DNA of 64,000 bases from GWE2-40-63 sp041664345 (GCA_041664345.1 JBAYKX010000005.1:62001-126000); one strand, 5' to 3'; counted from the first letter of the stretch, positions 35,382-44,236 are shown. Made by a program: numbers and translations. The notes: generated by a model from the sequence alone, not told the origin.

Positions 35382-36161
35382 ATGACCATTTTTACCTTAA
35401 CCACTGATTGGGCCAACGACGATTTTTACATTGGTGCCATAAAAGGGCTGCTATACAGCAAATGCCCTGATGCTAAGGTAATTGACATAACTCATAAAAT
35501 TGATTCCTATAAATATACCCAAGCGGCTTTTGTATTAAAAAATTCATTTACACACTTTCCGGCGGGTACCATTCATATAGTTGGCATTAATAGCGATGCC
35601 ACAGATATACAAACACCTGTATGCTTAAAAATTAAAGAGCAATATTTTATTGGAGCCGCCAACGGAATTTTTAGCCTGATGTTTTCTGAACAACCGGAAA
35701 TGGTAGTTGAAATTAAAGAAAACGACCGGATAAAAAAAAGCTCTTTTCCTGAACTTACTATTTTTGCTGAAGCAGCAGTTTTTATTGCCCAAGGCGGCGA
35801 TATGAAAACTTTAGGACCCGAAATACAAGGTAAATACAGGAATGTGGAGTTTTTACCAGCCATTGATGAAAATGCGTTAACCGGGAATGTCATATACATT
35901 GACTCATTTCAAAACATTATTACCAACATATCGGTTGATTTATTCAATCAGATTGGTAAAAACCGAAAGTTTTCAATCTCGGTAAAAAGTGATTCGTATA
36001 GTGTTCAAAAGTTGAGTCAAAATTATTCTGAGGTTGAGGTGGGTGAATTACTGGCACTTTTTAATTCACTCGATTTGCTTGAAATGGCAATACGCAACGG
36101 AAAACTGGCCGAACTGATTGATGTTAAAGTAAATTCACCTGTAACCATAAAATTCCGATGA
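35382..36161 (+). CDS. SAM hydroxide adenosyltransferase (DUF62)
   Basis: 259 residues. The N-terminal FTLTTDWANDDFYIGAIKG and the stretch DITHKIDSYKYTQAAFVL are diagnostic of the chlorinase/fluorinase superfamily, whose bacterial members hydrolyse S-adenosylmethionine to adenosine and methionine using hydroxide. The C-terminal domain has GNVIYIDSFQNIITNI. It is cytoplasmic. The stop overlaps the next ATG by 4 bp (ATGA), so the two genes form a unit. Confidence 0.92.
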   Translation: MTIFTLTTDWANDDFYIGAIKGLLYSKCPDAKVIDITHKIDSYKYTQAAFVLKNSFTHFPAGTIHIVGINSDATDIQTPVCLKIKEQYFIGAANGIFSLMFSEQPEMVVEIKENDRIKKSSFPELTIFAEAAVFIAQGGDMKTLGPEIQGKYRNVEFLPAIDENALTGNVIYIDSFQNIITNISVDLFNQIGKNRKFSISVKSDSYSVQKLSQNYSEVEVGELLALFNSLDLLEMAIRNGKLAELIDVKVNSPVTIKFR

Positions 36162-36442
36162 TAACACGTATTATTAAGGTTAAGATTAAACCGGAACATC
36201 TGGAAGCATTTAAAAAGTACATTATCCAGTTTTTAAAAGAAGCCCGGGACTATAAAAACATTCATCACGCCGATTGCTTTGCCGATTTGGACGAACAATT
36301 TCATTTTCATATTTATACTATCTGGCAAACTGAAGGTGCTTTAAATAAGTTCCGGAGAACAGAAACCAACCTAACCTTGAAAAACAATCTAAAGGAATGG
36401 TGCAGTTCTCCTTACGCTGCTTGGACTGTGGAGAATATATAG
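36158..36442 (+). CDS. Antibiotic biosynthesis monooxygenase-like protein
   Basis: 94 residues of ferredoxin-like alpha-beta fold: start MITRIIKVKIKPEHLEAFKK and later HFHIYTIWQTEGALNKF. This is the ABM/YgiN family, which includes heme-degrading and quinol monooxygenases as well as non-enzymatic members. It is translationally coupled to the DUF62 gene. Specific role is unknown. Confidence 0.85.
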   Translation: MITRIIKVKIKPEHLEAFKKYIIQFLKEARDYKNIHHADCFADLDEQFHFHIYTIWQTEGALNKFRRTETNLTLKNNLKEWCSSPYAAWTVENI

Positions 36443-36448
36443 AGTTTA

Positions 36449-36478
36449 GAGATTAGAAGTTAGAGATTAGAAGTTGGG
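36449..36478. repeat. Heptad-phased simple repeat
   Basis: The 14-base pair AGAGATT-AGAAGTT occurs twice, in phase. It belongs to the 7-nt-periodic sequences also seen at 59867 and 62683. Confidence 0.5.
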
Positions 36479-36513
36479 ACACAAAGCTGAAAGGGCGTAA
36501 GAACAAAGCCCGG

Positions 36514-36531
36514 TCCCGATAGCTATCGGGA
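36514..36531. repeat. 18-bp perfect palindrome, copy 2
   Basis: TCCCGATAGCTATCGGGA, identical to 32361-32378. Nearby are CCGCCGTAAGCGG (36551-36563) and a GCGGTGCAT (36560-36568)/ATGCACCGC (36601-36609) inverted repeat, so this gap may hold a structured or relic sequence. Confidence 0.7.
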
Positions 36532-36689
36532 GCCCCGGGATAAAAGATAACCGCCGTAAGCGGTGCATCTAAATAGGTTGCAATGAAATACTAATACAAC
36601 ATGCACCGCAATAATAATAGTTGTTTGAAGTTGATTTAGACGTTTAGTGCAATAAATTATATAGTTAAGTAAAAATCCGAAATCAAAAC

Positions 36690-37466
36690 ATGCAAAAACA
36701 CAAAGATGCCTTTGGGCAGTTGCTAGAAATAATGGATGAATTGCGGGCCAAATGCCCGTGGGATAAAGAACAAACCCTGGAAAGTTTGCGTACTCTAACC
36801 ATTGAGGAGACTTACGAACTCGCCGACGCCATCATGGAAAACGACCTTCCGGAGATAAAAAAGGAACTAGGCGATTTGTTGCTCCATATTGTGTTTTACG
36901 CCAAAATAGGTTCCGAAAAAGGGGCATTCGACATTTCCGATGTAATCCACAACCTGAATGAAAAACTCATTTACCGCCATCCACATATCTTTGGCGATGT
37001 TCAGGTAGCCGATGCCCGCGAAGTTTCCGATAATTGGGAACAACTTAAGTTGAAAGAAAAAGGCCGCAAAAAATCGGTGCTCGAAGGAGTACCCAAATCG
37101 TTGCCAGCTATTATCAAAGCCCATCGCATTCAGGATAAAGTGCGCGGAGTTGGATTCGATTGGGACGAAAAAGAACAGGTTTGGGATAAAGTGGCCGAGG
37201 AAATGCAGGAACTGAAGGTGGAATTGTTGAAAAACCCGGATTCGGAAGAAGCAGAAATGGAATTTGGCGATCTGTTCTTCAGCCTTATCAATGCCGCCCG
37301 TTTGTATGGCATAAACCCCGAAAATGCATTGGAACGCACCAACCTGAAGTTCATTAAACGGTTCAATTACCTGGAAGAAAAAACCCTGAAACTAGGAATT
37401 GACTTAAAAACCATGCCTTTGGCAGAGATGGAAAAAATATGGCAGGAGGCTAAAAAAGAGGATTGA
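36690..37466 (+). CDS. mazG: Nucleoside triphosphate pyrophosphohydrolase
   Basis: 258 residues with two tandem MazG domains. The first has LRAKCPWDKEQTLESLRT and an EETYELADAI metal-binding Glu set followed by LGDLLLHIVF. The second contains EEMQELKVEL and EFGDLFFSLINAARL. The family hydrolyses NTPs to NMP and PPi, cleaning the nucleotide pool. It is cytoplasmic. Confidence 0.95.
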   Translation: MQKHKDAFGQLLEIMDELRAKCPWDKEQTLESLRTLTIEETYELADAIMENDLPEIKKELGDLLLHIVFYAKIGSEKGAFDISDVIHNLNEKLIYRHPHIFGDVQVADAREVSDNWEQLKLKEKGRKKSVLEGVPKSLPAIIKAHRIQDKVRGVGFDWDEKEQVWDKVAEEMQELKVELLKNPDSEEAEMEFGDLFFSLINAARLYGINPENALERTNLKFIKRFNYLEEKTLKLGIDLKTMPLAEMEKIWQEAKKED

Positions 37467-37569
37467 ACTCAAGCCAGTATTCAAAGTGCGACTAATTAGA
37501 ACCTATACCTTAGTTAGAGCCAATGCAAAGATAGCGCAACCAGACAGTTAGTGTTTTGATGAAAATGAG

Positions 37570-37577
37570 TATATTTG
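37570..37577 (+). promoter_or_regulatory. Bacteroidota -7 promoter element for the toxin-antitoxin operon
   Basis: TATATTTG matches TAnnTTTG, 14 bp before the antitoxin ATG. The upstream -33 is not clear. Confidence 0.45.
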
Positions 37578-37590
37578 TAAAAAAAATGCT

Positions 37591-37833
37591 ATGAAATCCA
37601 CTGCAAGTACAATATTGATAGATAATTATTTTGGACTATTAAATAGTTTGAGCAGAGAAAATAAAATTAAACTGATAGCCAAGTTGTCGAATTCTATTGT
37701 TGATGAAGTTTCTGAGAAAGAGAACGTAGTTGATAAGTTTTTTGGTGCATTTAAATCAGATAAAAGTGCTGAAGAAATAATTCAAGATATCAGAGAGAGC
37801 AGGACTTTTAATCGAACGATTGAAGCATTTTAA
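37591..37833 (+). CDS. VapB-like antitoxin
   Basis: 80 residues. The C-terminal region KFFGAFKSDKSAEEIIQDIR and ESRTFNRTIEAF is the common toxin-binding tail of Bacteroidota antitoxins paired with PIN toxins. The N-terminal part (LSRENKIKLIAKLSNSIVDE) is probably the dimerisation/DNA-binding part. The toxin gene begins 3 bp after this stop. Autoregulation is expected from the family. Confidence 0.85.
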   Translation: MKSTASTILIDNYFGLLNSLSRENKIKLIAKLSNSIVDEVSEKENVVDKFFGAFKSDKSAEEIIQDIRESRTFNRTIEAF

Positions 37834-37836
37834 GAA

Positions 37837-38238
37837 ATGGATAAATATCTTTTGGATTCGAATATTTGCATTTTCTTTTTGAAAGGCAAGTACAATCTTA
37901 ATGAAATGTTTAAGAAAATTGGATTCGAGAATTGCTGTATTTCAGAAGTGACTCTTGCTGAGCTAAAATATGGCGCTGAGTGTAGTAATAGGATTTCTGA
38001 GAACATGAAAATGATTGATGATTTTGCAAAAGAGGTAACAATTGTTCCAATATTCAATTCTTTAGGTGTTTACGCCAAAGAAAAAGCCAAGCTAAGAAAA
38101 ACAGGAAAACTTATTGACGATTTTGATATTTTAATTGGTTCAACAGCAGTTGCAAATAACTTGATTTTGGTTACGGAAAATGAAAAGCATCTCGTTAGAA
38201 TTTCGAAAGTAAAAATAGAAAATTGGATTAAAAGATAA
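37837..38238 (+). CDS. vapC: VapC-type PIN domain toxin
   Basis: 133 residues with the PIN acidic set: Asp near 7 in YLLDSNICIFFLKGK, Glu in SEVTLAELKYG, and Asp residues in IDDFDILIGSTA and LVTENEKH. PIN toxins cleave tRNA or rRNA and are blocked by the antitoxin. The pair appears intact, with full lengths and no frameshift. Confidence 0.92.
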   Translation: MDKYLLDSNICIFFLKGKYNLNEMFKKIGFENCCISEVTLAELKYGAECSNRISENMKMIDDFAKEVTIVPIFNSLGVYAKEKAKLRKTGKLIDDFDILIGSTAVANNLILVTENEKHLVRISKVKIENWIKR

Positions 38239-38468
38239 AAATTCACTGGCGCAAATACCGCATTTTCTCTTGAATTTTCATTGGAATTTAAGTTTCTCCC
38301 TGACTATTTCAATAAAAAATTTAGTGCAAAAATATATAAAAATTGTGAGTTTCTTAAGCTAACTAACAAAGACACCGCTACTCAATACTAATACGTTATA
38401 GCACATTTCGAACATTTGAACGTATTGCACTAATAACATATATACATTTGATTTTAAGTGGCCAATAT

Positions 38469-38498
38469 TTTGAACCTATATAAATTATTATATCTTTG
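38469..38498 (+). promoter_or_regulatory. Bacteroidota promoter for the FadL-like gene
   Basis: TTTG at 38469-38472 and TATCTTTG at 38491-38498, separated by 18 bp, match the -33/-7 consensus. The ATG follows 27 bp later. This is the best-matching promoter in the window. Confidence 0.65.
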
Positions 38499-38525
38499 TT
38501 TTGGTATTAACAAAAACAATAAAAT

Positions 38526-39875
38526 ATGAAAAAGATTTATGCTTTGTTACTTGCTGCTGGTATAGGCGGCCAATTATTTGCGGGGGGTATTGTTACCAAC
38601 ACCAACCAAAGTGCTCAGTGGGTACGATTGCTTTCGCGGAATGCATCAACCCAAATTGACGCAGTTTATTTTAACCCAGCCGGGCTAGTGAGAATGGATG
38701 ACGGGTTTCATTTCTCGTTGCACAACCAAACCATTTTTCAGGAAAAAACAGTTACTTCAACCTTTCCAACACTAAATACTGATACCTATACGGGTGATGT
38801 TAAAGTGCCTATTTATCCTTCCTTTTTTGGAGTGTATAAGAAAGAAAAATTAGCCATTTCCTTTGGATTTGGAATTAATGGTGGCGGTGGTTCGGCAGAA
38901 TTTTCAAAAGGACTTCCTTCTTTTGAAATGCCTTATTCAATGCTTCCGGGATTAGTTAGTAGCTTCGGCATTCCAACAACTGCCTATTCAACTGATATTT
39001 ATTTTAAAGGAAGTTCAATTTATTGGGGAGCTCAATTAGGGGGATCATATGCTATTAACGATATGTTAGCTGTTAGTGCTGGTGCCCGTTTAATTATTGC
39101 AAAAAACTCTTATGAAGGTACGTTGGAAAATGTTATGATTAACCCAACTCATCCTTTAGTAAATCCAACAGGTGCAATGATGTCTGCATCAGCTTTTTTC
39201 ACAGCCATTGGCCAACCCGGATATGCTGCAATGACAAGCAATATGGTTGTTGATGCAACCCAATCAGGAACAGGAGTTACCCCATTTTTTGGTATAAATC
39301 TAAATCTAAATGATAAACTCAACATTGGTATCAAATATGAAATGAATACCAAATTGGAATTGACCAATGAATCGGAACCAGGTAAAGATGCCAACGGAAT
39401 GTTCTTAAATGATTCTACATTTAGAAGCGACATACCTGCAATATTGGCTATTGGTGCTGAATACAGTGTTATGGAAAAATTAAGGGTTTCCGCTTCATAC
39501 AACCTTTATTTTGACAAAAATGCCGATTGGAATGGAAGAGAAGATTTTGTTGATGACAACTTATTTGAAATTGCCTTTGGTGCAGAATACGATGTAACCG
39601 ATAAAATCTTAGTAAGCGCTGGTTATCTAATAGGTAAAACGGGTGTTAACCAAGCTTTCCAAACCGATATTGACTTTAGCCTTTCATCTAATACAATAGG
39701 TTTTGGCGGTTGTTATAAATTTTCTGAAAAGCTTTCCGTTGATTTAGGGGTATTGTTTACTTCCTACAAAGATGCCAGTTCAGATAAAACGTATCCAGCT
39801 CCTCCAATTCCATATACCGAAACTTACGACCAAACGACCACAGATATCGCCATTGGTGTGAATTACAAATTCTAA
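38526..39875 (+). CDS. OmpP1/FadL family outer membrane transporter
   Basis: 449 residues with a signal peptide (MKKIYALLLAAGIGGQLFAG). The early GIVTNTNQSAQWVRLLSRNA is the N-terminal hatch region of FadL proteins, and NPAGLVRMDDGFHFS is the usual entry to the barrel. The C-terminus ends in ATDIAIGVNYKF-like aromatic sequence, as outer membrane barrels do. It probably takes up hydrophobic compounds such as long-chain fatty acids. A promoter precedes it and a terminator follows. Confidence 0.9.
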   Translation: MKKIYALLLAAGIGGQLFAGGIVTNTNQSAQWVRLLSRNASTQIDAVYFNPAGLVRMDDGFHFSLHNQTIFQEKTVTSTFPTLNTDTYTGDVKVPIYPSFFGVYKKEKLAISFGFGINGGGGSAEFSKGLPSFEMPYSMLPGLVSSFGIPTTAYSTDIYFKGSSIYWGAQLGGSYAINDMLAVSAGARLIIAKNSYEGTLENVMINPTHPLVNPTGAMMSASAFFTAIGQPGYAAMTSNMVVDATQSGTGVTPFFGINLNLNDKLNIGIKYEMNTKLELTNESEPGKDANGMFLNDSTFRSDIPAILAIGAEYSVMEKLRVSASYNLYFDKNADWNGREDFVDDNLFEIAFGAEYDVTDKILVSAGYLIGKTGVNQAFQTDIDFSLSSNTIGFGGCYKFSEKLSVDLGVLFTSYKDASSDKTYPAPPIPYTETYDQTTTDIAIGVNYKF

Positions 39876-39894
39876 ACTTTATTTTATTTATTTC

Positions 39895-39928
39895 AAAAGG
39901 CTATCCATTCAGGATAGCCTTTTTTTAT
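39895..39928 (+). terminator. Terminator after the FadL-like gene
   Basis: AAAGGCTATCC and GGATAGCCTTT form an 11-bp stem with a 5-nt loop (ATTCA), followed by T's. Confidence 0.9.
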
Positions 39929-40016
39929 GGTTAAATTAAGTGTAGTGGCTAAATTGTATTTTTGTGATAATATTTAAAGCTAATATGACTATCAGGAATT
40001 ATGAATAATTGAGTAA

Positions 40017-40183
40017 ATTCCCCCCTAAAGTCCCCGCCTAGGCGGGACACTAGCGCTGATTTCAGTTTTTGGCTTATTTGAGTGAGTTCATTTCCAAACT
40101 TTGAGGTTCTACCAAAACATCAATCAAGGCTAGCCCTCCCCAACGGGGAGGTGGCCCCGAGAACTCGGGGCCGGTGGGGGAAA
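40017..40183. mobile_element. MITE-like repeat element with C-rich ends
   Basis: TTCCCCC at the left and GGGGGAA at the right frame a block rich in palindromes, including the perfect GGCCCCGAG/CTCGGGGCC hairpin at 40153-40172. Positions 40106-40133 resemble 12621-12647. No coding potential is seen. It fills the gap before the Dus gene. Confidence 0.5.
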
Positions 40184-40219
40184 TATCCATATTATTTCCT
40201 TAAAAATTTGTAATAAACA

Positions 40220-41173
40220 ATGTCCCATTTTTTGCAATTGGCTCCCATGCAGGCCCTAACCGATATTCCTTTCATGAACGCCTACCAGAAACATTTTGGT
40301 GGGTTTACTGAAATGATGGCGCCCTATATTATGGCCAGCAGCAACTCGCCCATTAAAACACAAAAACTGCAAAAACACTTTTCGCAACTTAATAAAGAAA
40401 TAACCTTGGTTCCTCAGCTACTGAGCAACGATGCCGAAGGGTTTGTCCATTTTGCCAATGCCCTTTTCCATTTGGGCTATACCAAAGTCAATTGGAACCT
40501 GGGTTGCCCCTACCCTGCTGTTACCAATAAGCTGCGTGGTTCTGGACTTTTGCCTTATCCTGAAAAAATTGACTCCGTTTTAAATAAAATGTGTCCAATC
40601 TTAAAGCCGGAATTATCAATTAAACTGAGGTTAGGACTGCATACTAACCAAGAAATTTTACCCATAATAGAAGTATTGAACCAATACCCCATTGCAGAAA
40701 CCATCATCCACCCGCGAACAGCCATCCAGCTTTACAATGGGACTGCCGATGTTGCCTATTTTGGTTCCATTTATCATAAGCTAAAAATGCCAGTCATTTA
40801 TAACGGCGATTTGTTATATGCATCACAAGTATTTGAACTGGAACAAAACTATCCCGGTTTAAAAGGGTATATGATTGGACGTGGAGCATTCATTAATCCA
40901 TTTATAACCAATCAAATAAATGGAATTGAATGGAGCGAAGCTGAAAAGTTGGAACGATACCGCAATTTTTATTTCGACCTGCACCAACAGTGTCAGAATC
41001 GTTCCAGTAATTCTTCCGGATTTTTAAACCATATAAAAGAGCTTTGTGTTTTATTCTCCAAATCGTTTCAGAATGGAGAACAACACTTTAACACGCTCAA
41101 ATCAATCAACCAGCCTGATGAATTTTTAAACGCCGCAGATATGATTTTTAAAACCGGCAAACTCATTTTTTAA
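40220..41173 (+). CDS. tRNA-dihydrouridine synthase
   Basis: 317 residues. FMN-binding TIM-barrel signatures are LAPMQALTDIPFMNAYQKHF at the start and the catalytic Cys in NWNLGCPYPAVTNKLRGSG. Later, IHPRTAIQLYNG and YNGDLLYA contact flavin and RNA. It reduces uridines in tRNA D-loops. The Dus subtype cannot be settled by eye. The family length is normal. Confidence 0.92.
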   Translation: MSHFLQLAPMQALTDIPFMNAYQKHFGGFTEMMAPYIMASSNSPIKTQKLQKHFSQLNKEITLVPQLLSNDAEGFVHFANALFHLGYTKVNWNLGCPYPAVTNKLRGSGLLPYPEKIDSVLNKMCPILKPELSIKLRLGLHTNQEILPIIEVLNQYPIAETIIHPRTAIQLYNGTADVAYFGSIYHKLKMPVIYNGDLLYASQVFELEQNYPGLKGYMIGRGAFINPFITNQINGIEWSEAEKLERYRNFYFDLHQQCQNRSSNSSGFLNHIKELCVLFSKSFQNGEQHFNTLKSINQPDEFLNAADMIFKTGKLIF

Positions 41174-41185
41174 CTTGAATCAGCA

Positions 41186-41253
41186 AGTCATCCGATGACT
41201 CAATGATAATAAGAATTTGCAGAGTTCTGTTAGAATCCAGTCATCGGATGACT
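41186..41253. repeat. Pair of 15-bp near-palindromes in inverted orientation
   Basis: AGTCATCCGATGACT (41186-41200) and AGTCATCGGATGACT (41239-41253) are reverse complements of one another. Together with the element at 41371-41462 they occupy the 341-bp gap between dus and the MATE gene. Confidence 0.6.
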
Positions 41254-41370
41254 ATCATTAATTATCTACCTGCTTGCGGATTTTAGGTTTTGACTTGTGC
41301 ACTTTGATTATTTTATTCAGCTTTGCAGATTAATAAAATATAAAGTCCACTGGTGTTAAGGGATAGGTTT

Positions 41371-41462
41371 TTCACCCTCCGCCCTTCGGGCACCTCCCTC
41401 AAAGGAGGACTAACCCTGATGCTACGGAGTAAGTATCCCCTTGAGGCGATGATAAGGGTGAA
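41371..41462. mobile_element. Short MITE-like element
   Basis: TTCACCCT (41371-41378) and AGGGTGAA (41455-41462) are perfect 8-bp terminal inverted repeats. The interior has hairpins GCCCTTCGGGC and CCTCCCTCAAAGGAGG. No ORF. Confidence 0.45.
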
Positions 41463-41514
41463 TTTTGTCCAATAATAGGAAATTAAAAGAATCTGTGAAA
41501 ATAATCTCCAATAA

Positions 41515-42885
41515 ATGAAAGACCTTACCATAGGAAAAGAGAGCAAACTTATATTCCGTTTTGCAATTCCCATGTTGCTCGGAAATATATTTCAGCAGCT
41601 ATACAATGTGGTAGATAGTGCCATTGTTGGGCGCTTTCTGGGAAAGGAGGCCTTGGCATCGGTTGGAGCGTCGTTTCCAATTATTTTTGCACTCATAGCA
41701 CTAATTATAGGCATTGGAACCGGTTTTGGCATTGTTATATCGCAGTATTATGGAGCCAAAGAAATTGATAAAGTAAAACGGACCATAAGCACTATGTTTA
41801 TTTCATTAGGTCTGGTTTCCATTATAATGACCCTCATTGGAATTTCTTTGAGTGGTCCAATTTTCAGATTACTCAAATTGCCTCCCGATTTAATGCCACA
41901 TGCCATTGAATACTTGAATATTTATTTAATTGGTATTGTGGCCATGTTTGGATTCAACGGAACCTGCGCGGTATTGCGTGGTTTAGGTGATTCAAAAACC
42001 CCCTTAGTTTTTTTAATCATATCAACAGTTATAAACATAATCCTTGACTTGGTTTTTATATTAATTTTTGGATGGGGCATTGCTGGAGCAGCTTGGGCAA
42101 CTGTAATTTCGCAAGCGGGGGCATTTATTACCGCTGTAATTTATTTGAACCGTACCCATTCAATCATTAGTTTTAAGTTATCGGAATGGAATTTCGATTG
42201 GGAAATAATGCGACATGGAATCAGAATTGGATTACCATCAGGATTGCAGCAGACTTTTGTAGCTATGGGAATGATGGCCCTTATGGGCATAGTAAACTCT
42301 TTTGGAACCGATGTAATTGCAGCATATAGTGTCGGTGCACGTATTGATTCCTTTGTGGCATTACCTGCCATGGCATTTTCAGCTGCATTAGCAACTTTTA
42401 CCGGACAAAACCTTGGAGCTGGCAAAGACGAACGAATAAGAAAGGGATTAATCGCTACAACAAGTATGGCATCCATATTTTGTATTCTAACTACCATACT
42501 CATTATACTATTCCGACAACCTTTGATGGGCTTATTTAATCAAGATTCCGAAGTCATCCGCATAGGGTCGGAGTACTTAACCATTGTTAACGTGTTCTAT
42601 ATTTTATTTGTACTAATGTTTGTAACGTATGGGGTTTTGCGAGGTGCTGGAGCAACATTGATACCCATGTTTATAAGTGTGCTTTCACTATGGATAATCC
42701 GGATTCCATTGGCAGCCGTGCTTTCAGAATCGTATGGGGAAAAAGGAATTTGGTGGTCAATACCTATAGCCTGGGCAATAGGTTTAACGGGTTCAATTAT
42801 TTATTACCTTTCGGGAAAATGGAAGGGTAAAGTTATTACAGGGACAATAAAAATTGAAGTAGATGAACTTTTAGAAAGCACTTAG
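41515..42885 (+). CDS. MATE family efflux transporter
   Basis: 456 residues with about 12 hydrophobic segments in two related halves, typical of multidrug and toxic-compound extrusion proteins. The N-terminal GNIFQQLYNVVDSAIVGRFL is characteristic of the DinF/NorM-like branch. It exchanges Na+ or H+ for cationic substrates at the inner membrane. Substrate is unknown. The following gene starts 24 bp after the stop. Confidence 0.93.
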   Translation: MKDLTIGKESKLIFRFAIPMLLGNIFQQLYNVVDSAIVGRFLGKEALASVGASFPIIFALIALIIGIGTGFGIVISQYYGAKEIDKVKRTISTMFISLGLVSIIMTLIGISLSGPIFRLLKLPPDLMPHAIEYLNIYLIGIVAMFGFNGTCAVLRGLGDSKTPLVFLIISTVINIILDLVFILIFGWGIAGAAWATVISQAGAFITAVIYLNRTHSIISFKLSEWNFDWEIMRHGIRIGLPSGLQQTFVAMGMMALMGIVNSFGTDVIAAYSVGARIDSFVALPAMAFSAALATFTGQNLGAGKDERIRKGLIATTSMASIFCILTTILIILFRQPLMGLFNQDSEVIRIGSEYLTIVNVFYILFVLMFVTYGVLRGAGATLIPMFISVLSLWIIRIPLAAVLSESYGEKGIWWSIPIAWAIGLTGSIIYYLSGKWKGKVITGTIKIEVDELLEST

Positions 42886-42909
42886 AAAATAAAAAAAAAT
42901 AGGCTACTT

Positions 42910-43467
42910 ATGCAAACAGCACTTATTCTTATCGATATTCAAAACGATTACTTCGATGGCGGAAAAAATCCCTTGTTCAATTCAATTGAGGCCAGCAGAA
43001 ATGCGGCTACTTTGCTTTCCAAATTCCGAAAAACCGACCAATTTAGAGTTTTTATTCAACATCTATCAAAAGACCCCAATGCCAGTTTTTTTGTTGCCGA
43101 TAGTCCGGGTGTAGAAATCCATCAAAGCATAACTCCCCATGCCAATGAAATTATTATTCAAAAACATTTTCCTAATAGTTTCAAAGAGACTGGGTTACTG
43201 GAGTTTTTAAAGAAAAACAACATCACAAAATTAGTTATTTGCGGTATGATGACGCACATGTGTGTGGATGCCACGGTTCGGGCTGCTAAGGATTTTGGGT
43301 TTGAATGTTCCGTTATTCACAATGCCTGCGCCACAAAAGATTTGGAATTTGATGGTTCCCTCGTAAAAGCGGCTAATGTTCACCACTCATTTATGGCTGC
43401 ATTTGCCTCATACTACTCCAATGTATTGAGTTTGGAGCAATTCCTTAATAGGAATCTAAATCAATAA
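42910..43467 (+). CDS. Isochorismatase-family cysteine hydrolase
   Basis: 185 residues. The catalytic triad is visible: Asp in LILIDIQNDYF, Lys in IIQKHFPNSF and Cys in GMMTHMCVDATVRAAKDFG. The family includes nicotinamidases and other amidases; substrate cannot be assigned. It is cytoplasmic. The 24-bp spacing from the MATE gene suggests co-transcription. Confidence 0.92.
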   Translation: MQTALILIDIQNDYFDGGKNPLFNSIEASRNAATLLSKFRKTDQFRVFIQHLSKDPNASFFVADSPGVEIHQSITPHANEIIIQKHFPNSFKETGLLEFLKKNNITKLVICGMMTHMCVDATVRAAKDFGFECSVIHNACATKDLEFDGSLVKAANVHHSFMAAFASYYSNVLSLEQFLNRNLNQ

Positions 43468-43475
43468 AAAACAAA

Positions 43476-43497
43476 AGGAAGAATCGCTTCTTCCTCT
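43476..43497 (+). terminator. Hairpin after the cysteine hydrolase
   Basis: AGGAAGAA (43476-43483) and TTCTTCCT (43488-43495) form a perfect 8-bp stem with loop TCGC. The downstream T run is weak. Confidence 0.55.
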
Positions 43498-43703
43498 TAT
43501 TAATTATAGTTTTAAGGGTATAATAATAACTTTACAACATTTACTGCCAAATAATCAAAGAATTCTAACCTAAGTTGAGCGATTTGACCCCGAGACCTCG
43601 GGGGAAAAAGTGCTTTACTTAGGTATAACCCCGACATAGCAATTGTTGTTTTTCACAAATTGAGTGAAGCGAAAATTTGTGGAAACCTACAATTGTTCAG
43701 TCG

Positions 43704-43736
43704 ATTGAGCAGATTTGCGTTAGCAAATCGCTCAAT
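43704..43736. repeat. Hairpin repeat, copy 1 (possible terminator)
   Basis: ATTGAGCAGATTTGC pairs with GCAAATCGCTCAAT around a GTTA loop, with one bulge. It directly follows the stop of the DUF4252 gene (43743, minus), so it may also terminate that operon. A related hairpin is at 50644-50675. Confidence 0.6.
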
Positions 43737-43742
43737 TTGGGT

Positions 43743-44231
43743 CTAATTCAAACTCCCCACATTTTGCACATTAATTGATTTGACAATGCGTTTGGCATCC
43801 TCTTTAGTAAAGCTTCCGGTCATGCACATAATAACAATTTCATCATTATCTACCACTGTCATGAGTATCTCTTCAATGGTTTTTCCGTTGTCGCGGGCCA
43901 AAAATGTAACTTCTGAACCTCCATCTTTGATTACCATAATCTCTTTATAAAGTTGCTCTGGTAGGTTTTTGTTTAAATCAAAAATCATCTGATTGTTGGT
44001 TTCCTTTAAAATCAAGAAGCTAATGTCGTCCATGTTTTTAAGGAATTCTTTAGCCTCCTTATCTTCATCATCGATTATAAAACTGGCTAAACCTGCTGGC
44101 ACTTTGAAACTGGTAACATTAGGAGAATCGCGGTATTCCCTGTAAAATTTTTTGTACCCTTCAATGGGTTCCTTGGCGCAGCTTGCAATGGCAAGCAACA
44201 ATCCAATCAGTGCTAATATATATGTTTTCAT
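43743..44231 (-). CDS. DUF4252 lipoprotein
   Basis: 162 residues with signal peptide and lipobox IASC at Cys18. The body matches DUF4252: FKVPAGLASFIIDDEDKEAK, FLILKETNNQMIFDLNKNLP and a repeat-like VVDNDEIVIMCMTGSF. The protein is expected on the periplasmic side, lipid-anchored. It is the last gene of an operon with an ECF sigma factor, suggesting control by that sigma factor. Molecular function is unknown. Confidence 0.85.
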   Translation of the reverse strand: MKTYILALIGLLLAIASCAKEPIEGYKKFYREYRDSPNVTSFKVPAGLASFIIDDEDKEAKEFLKNMDDISFLILKETNNQMIFDLNKNLPEQLYKEIMVIKDGGSEVTFLARDNGKTIEEILMTVVDNDEIVIMCMTGSFTKEDAKRIVKSINVQNVGSLN

Positions 44232-44236
44232 ACTGC

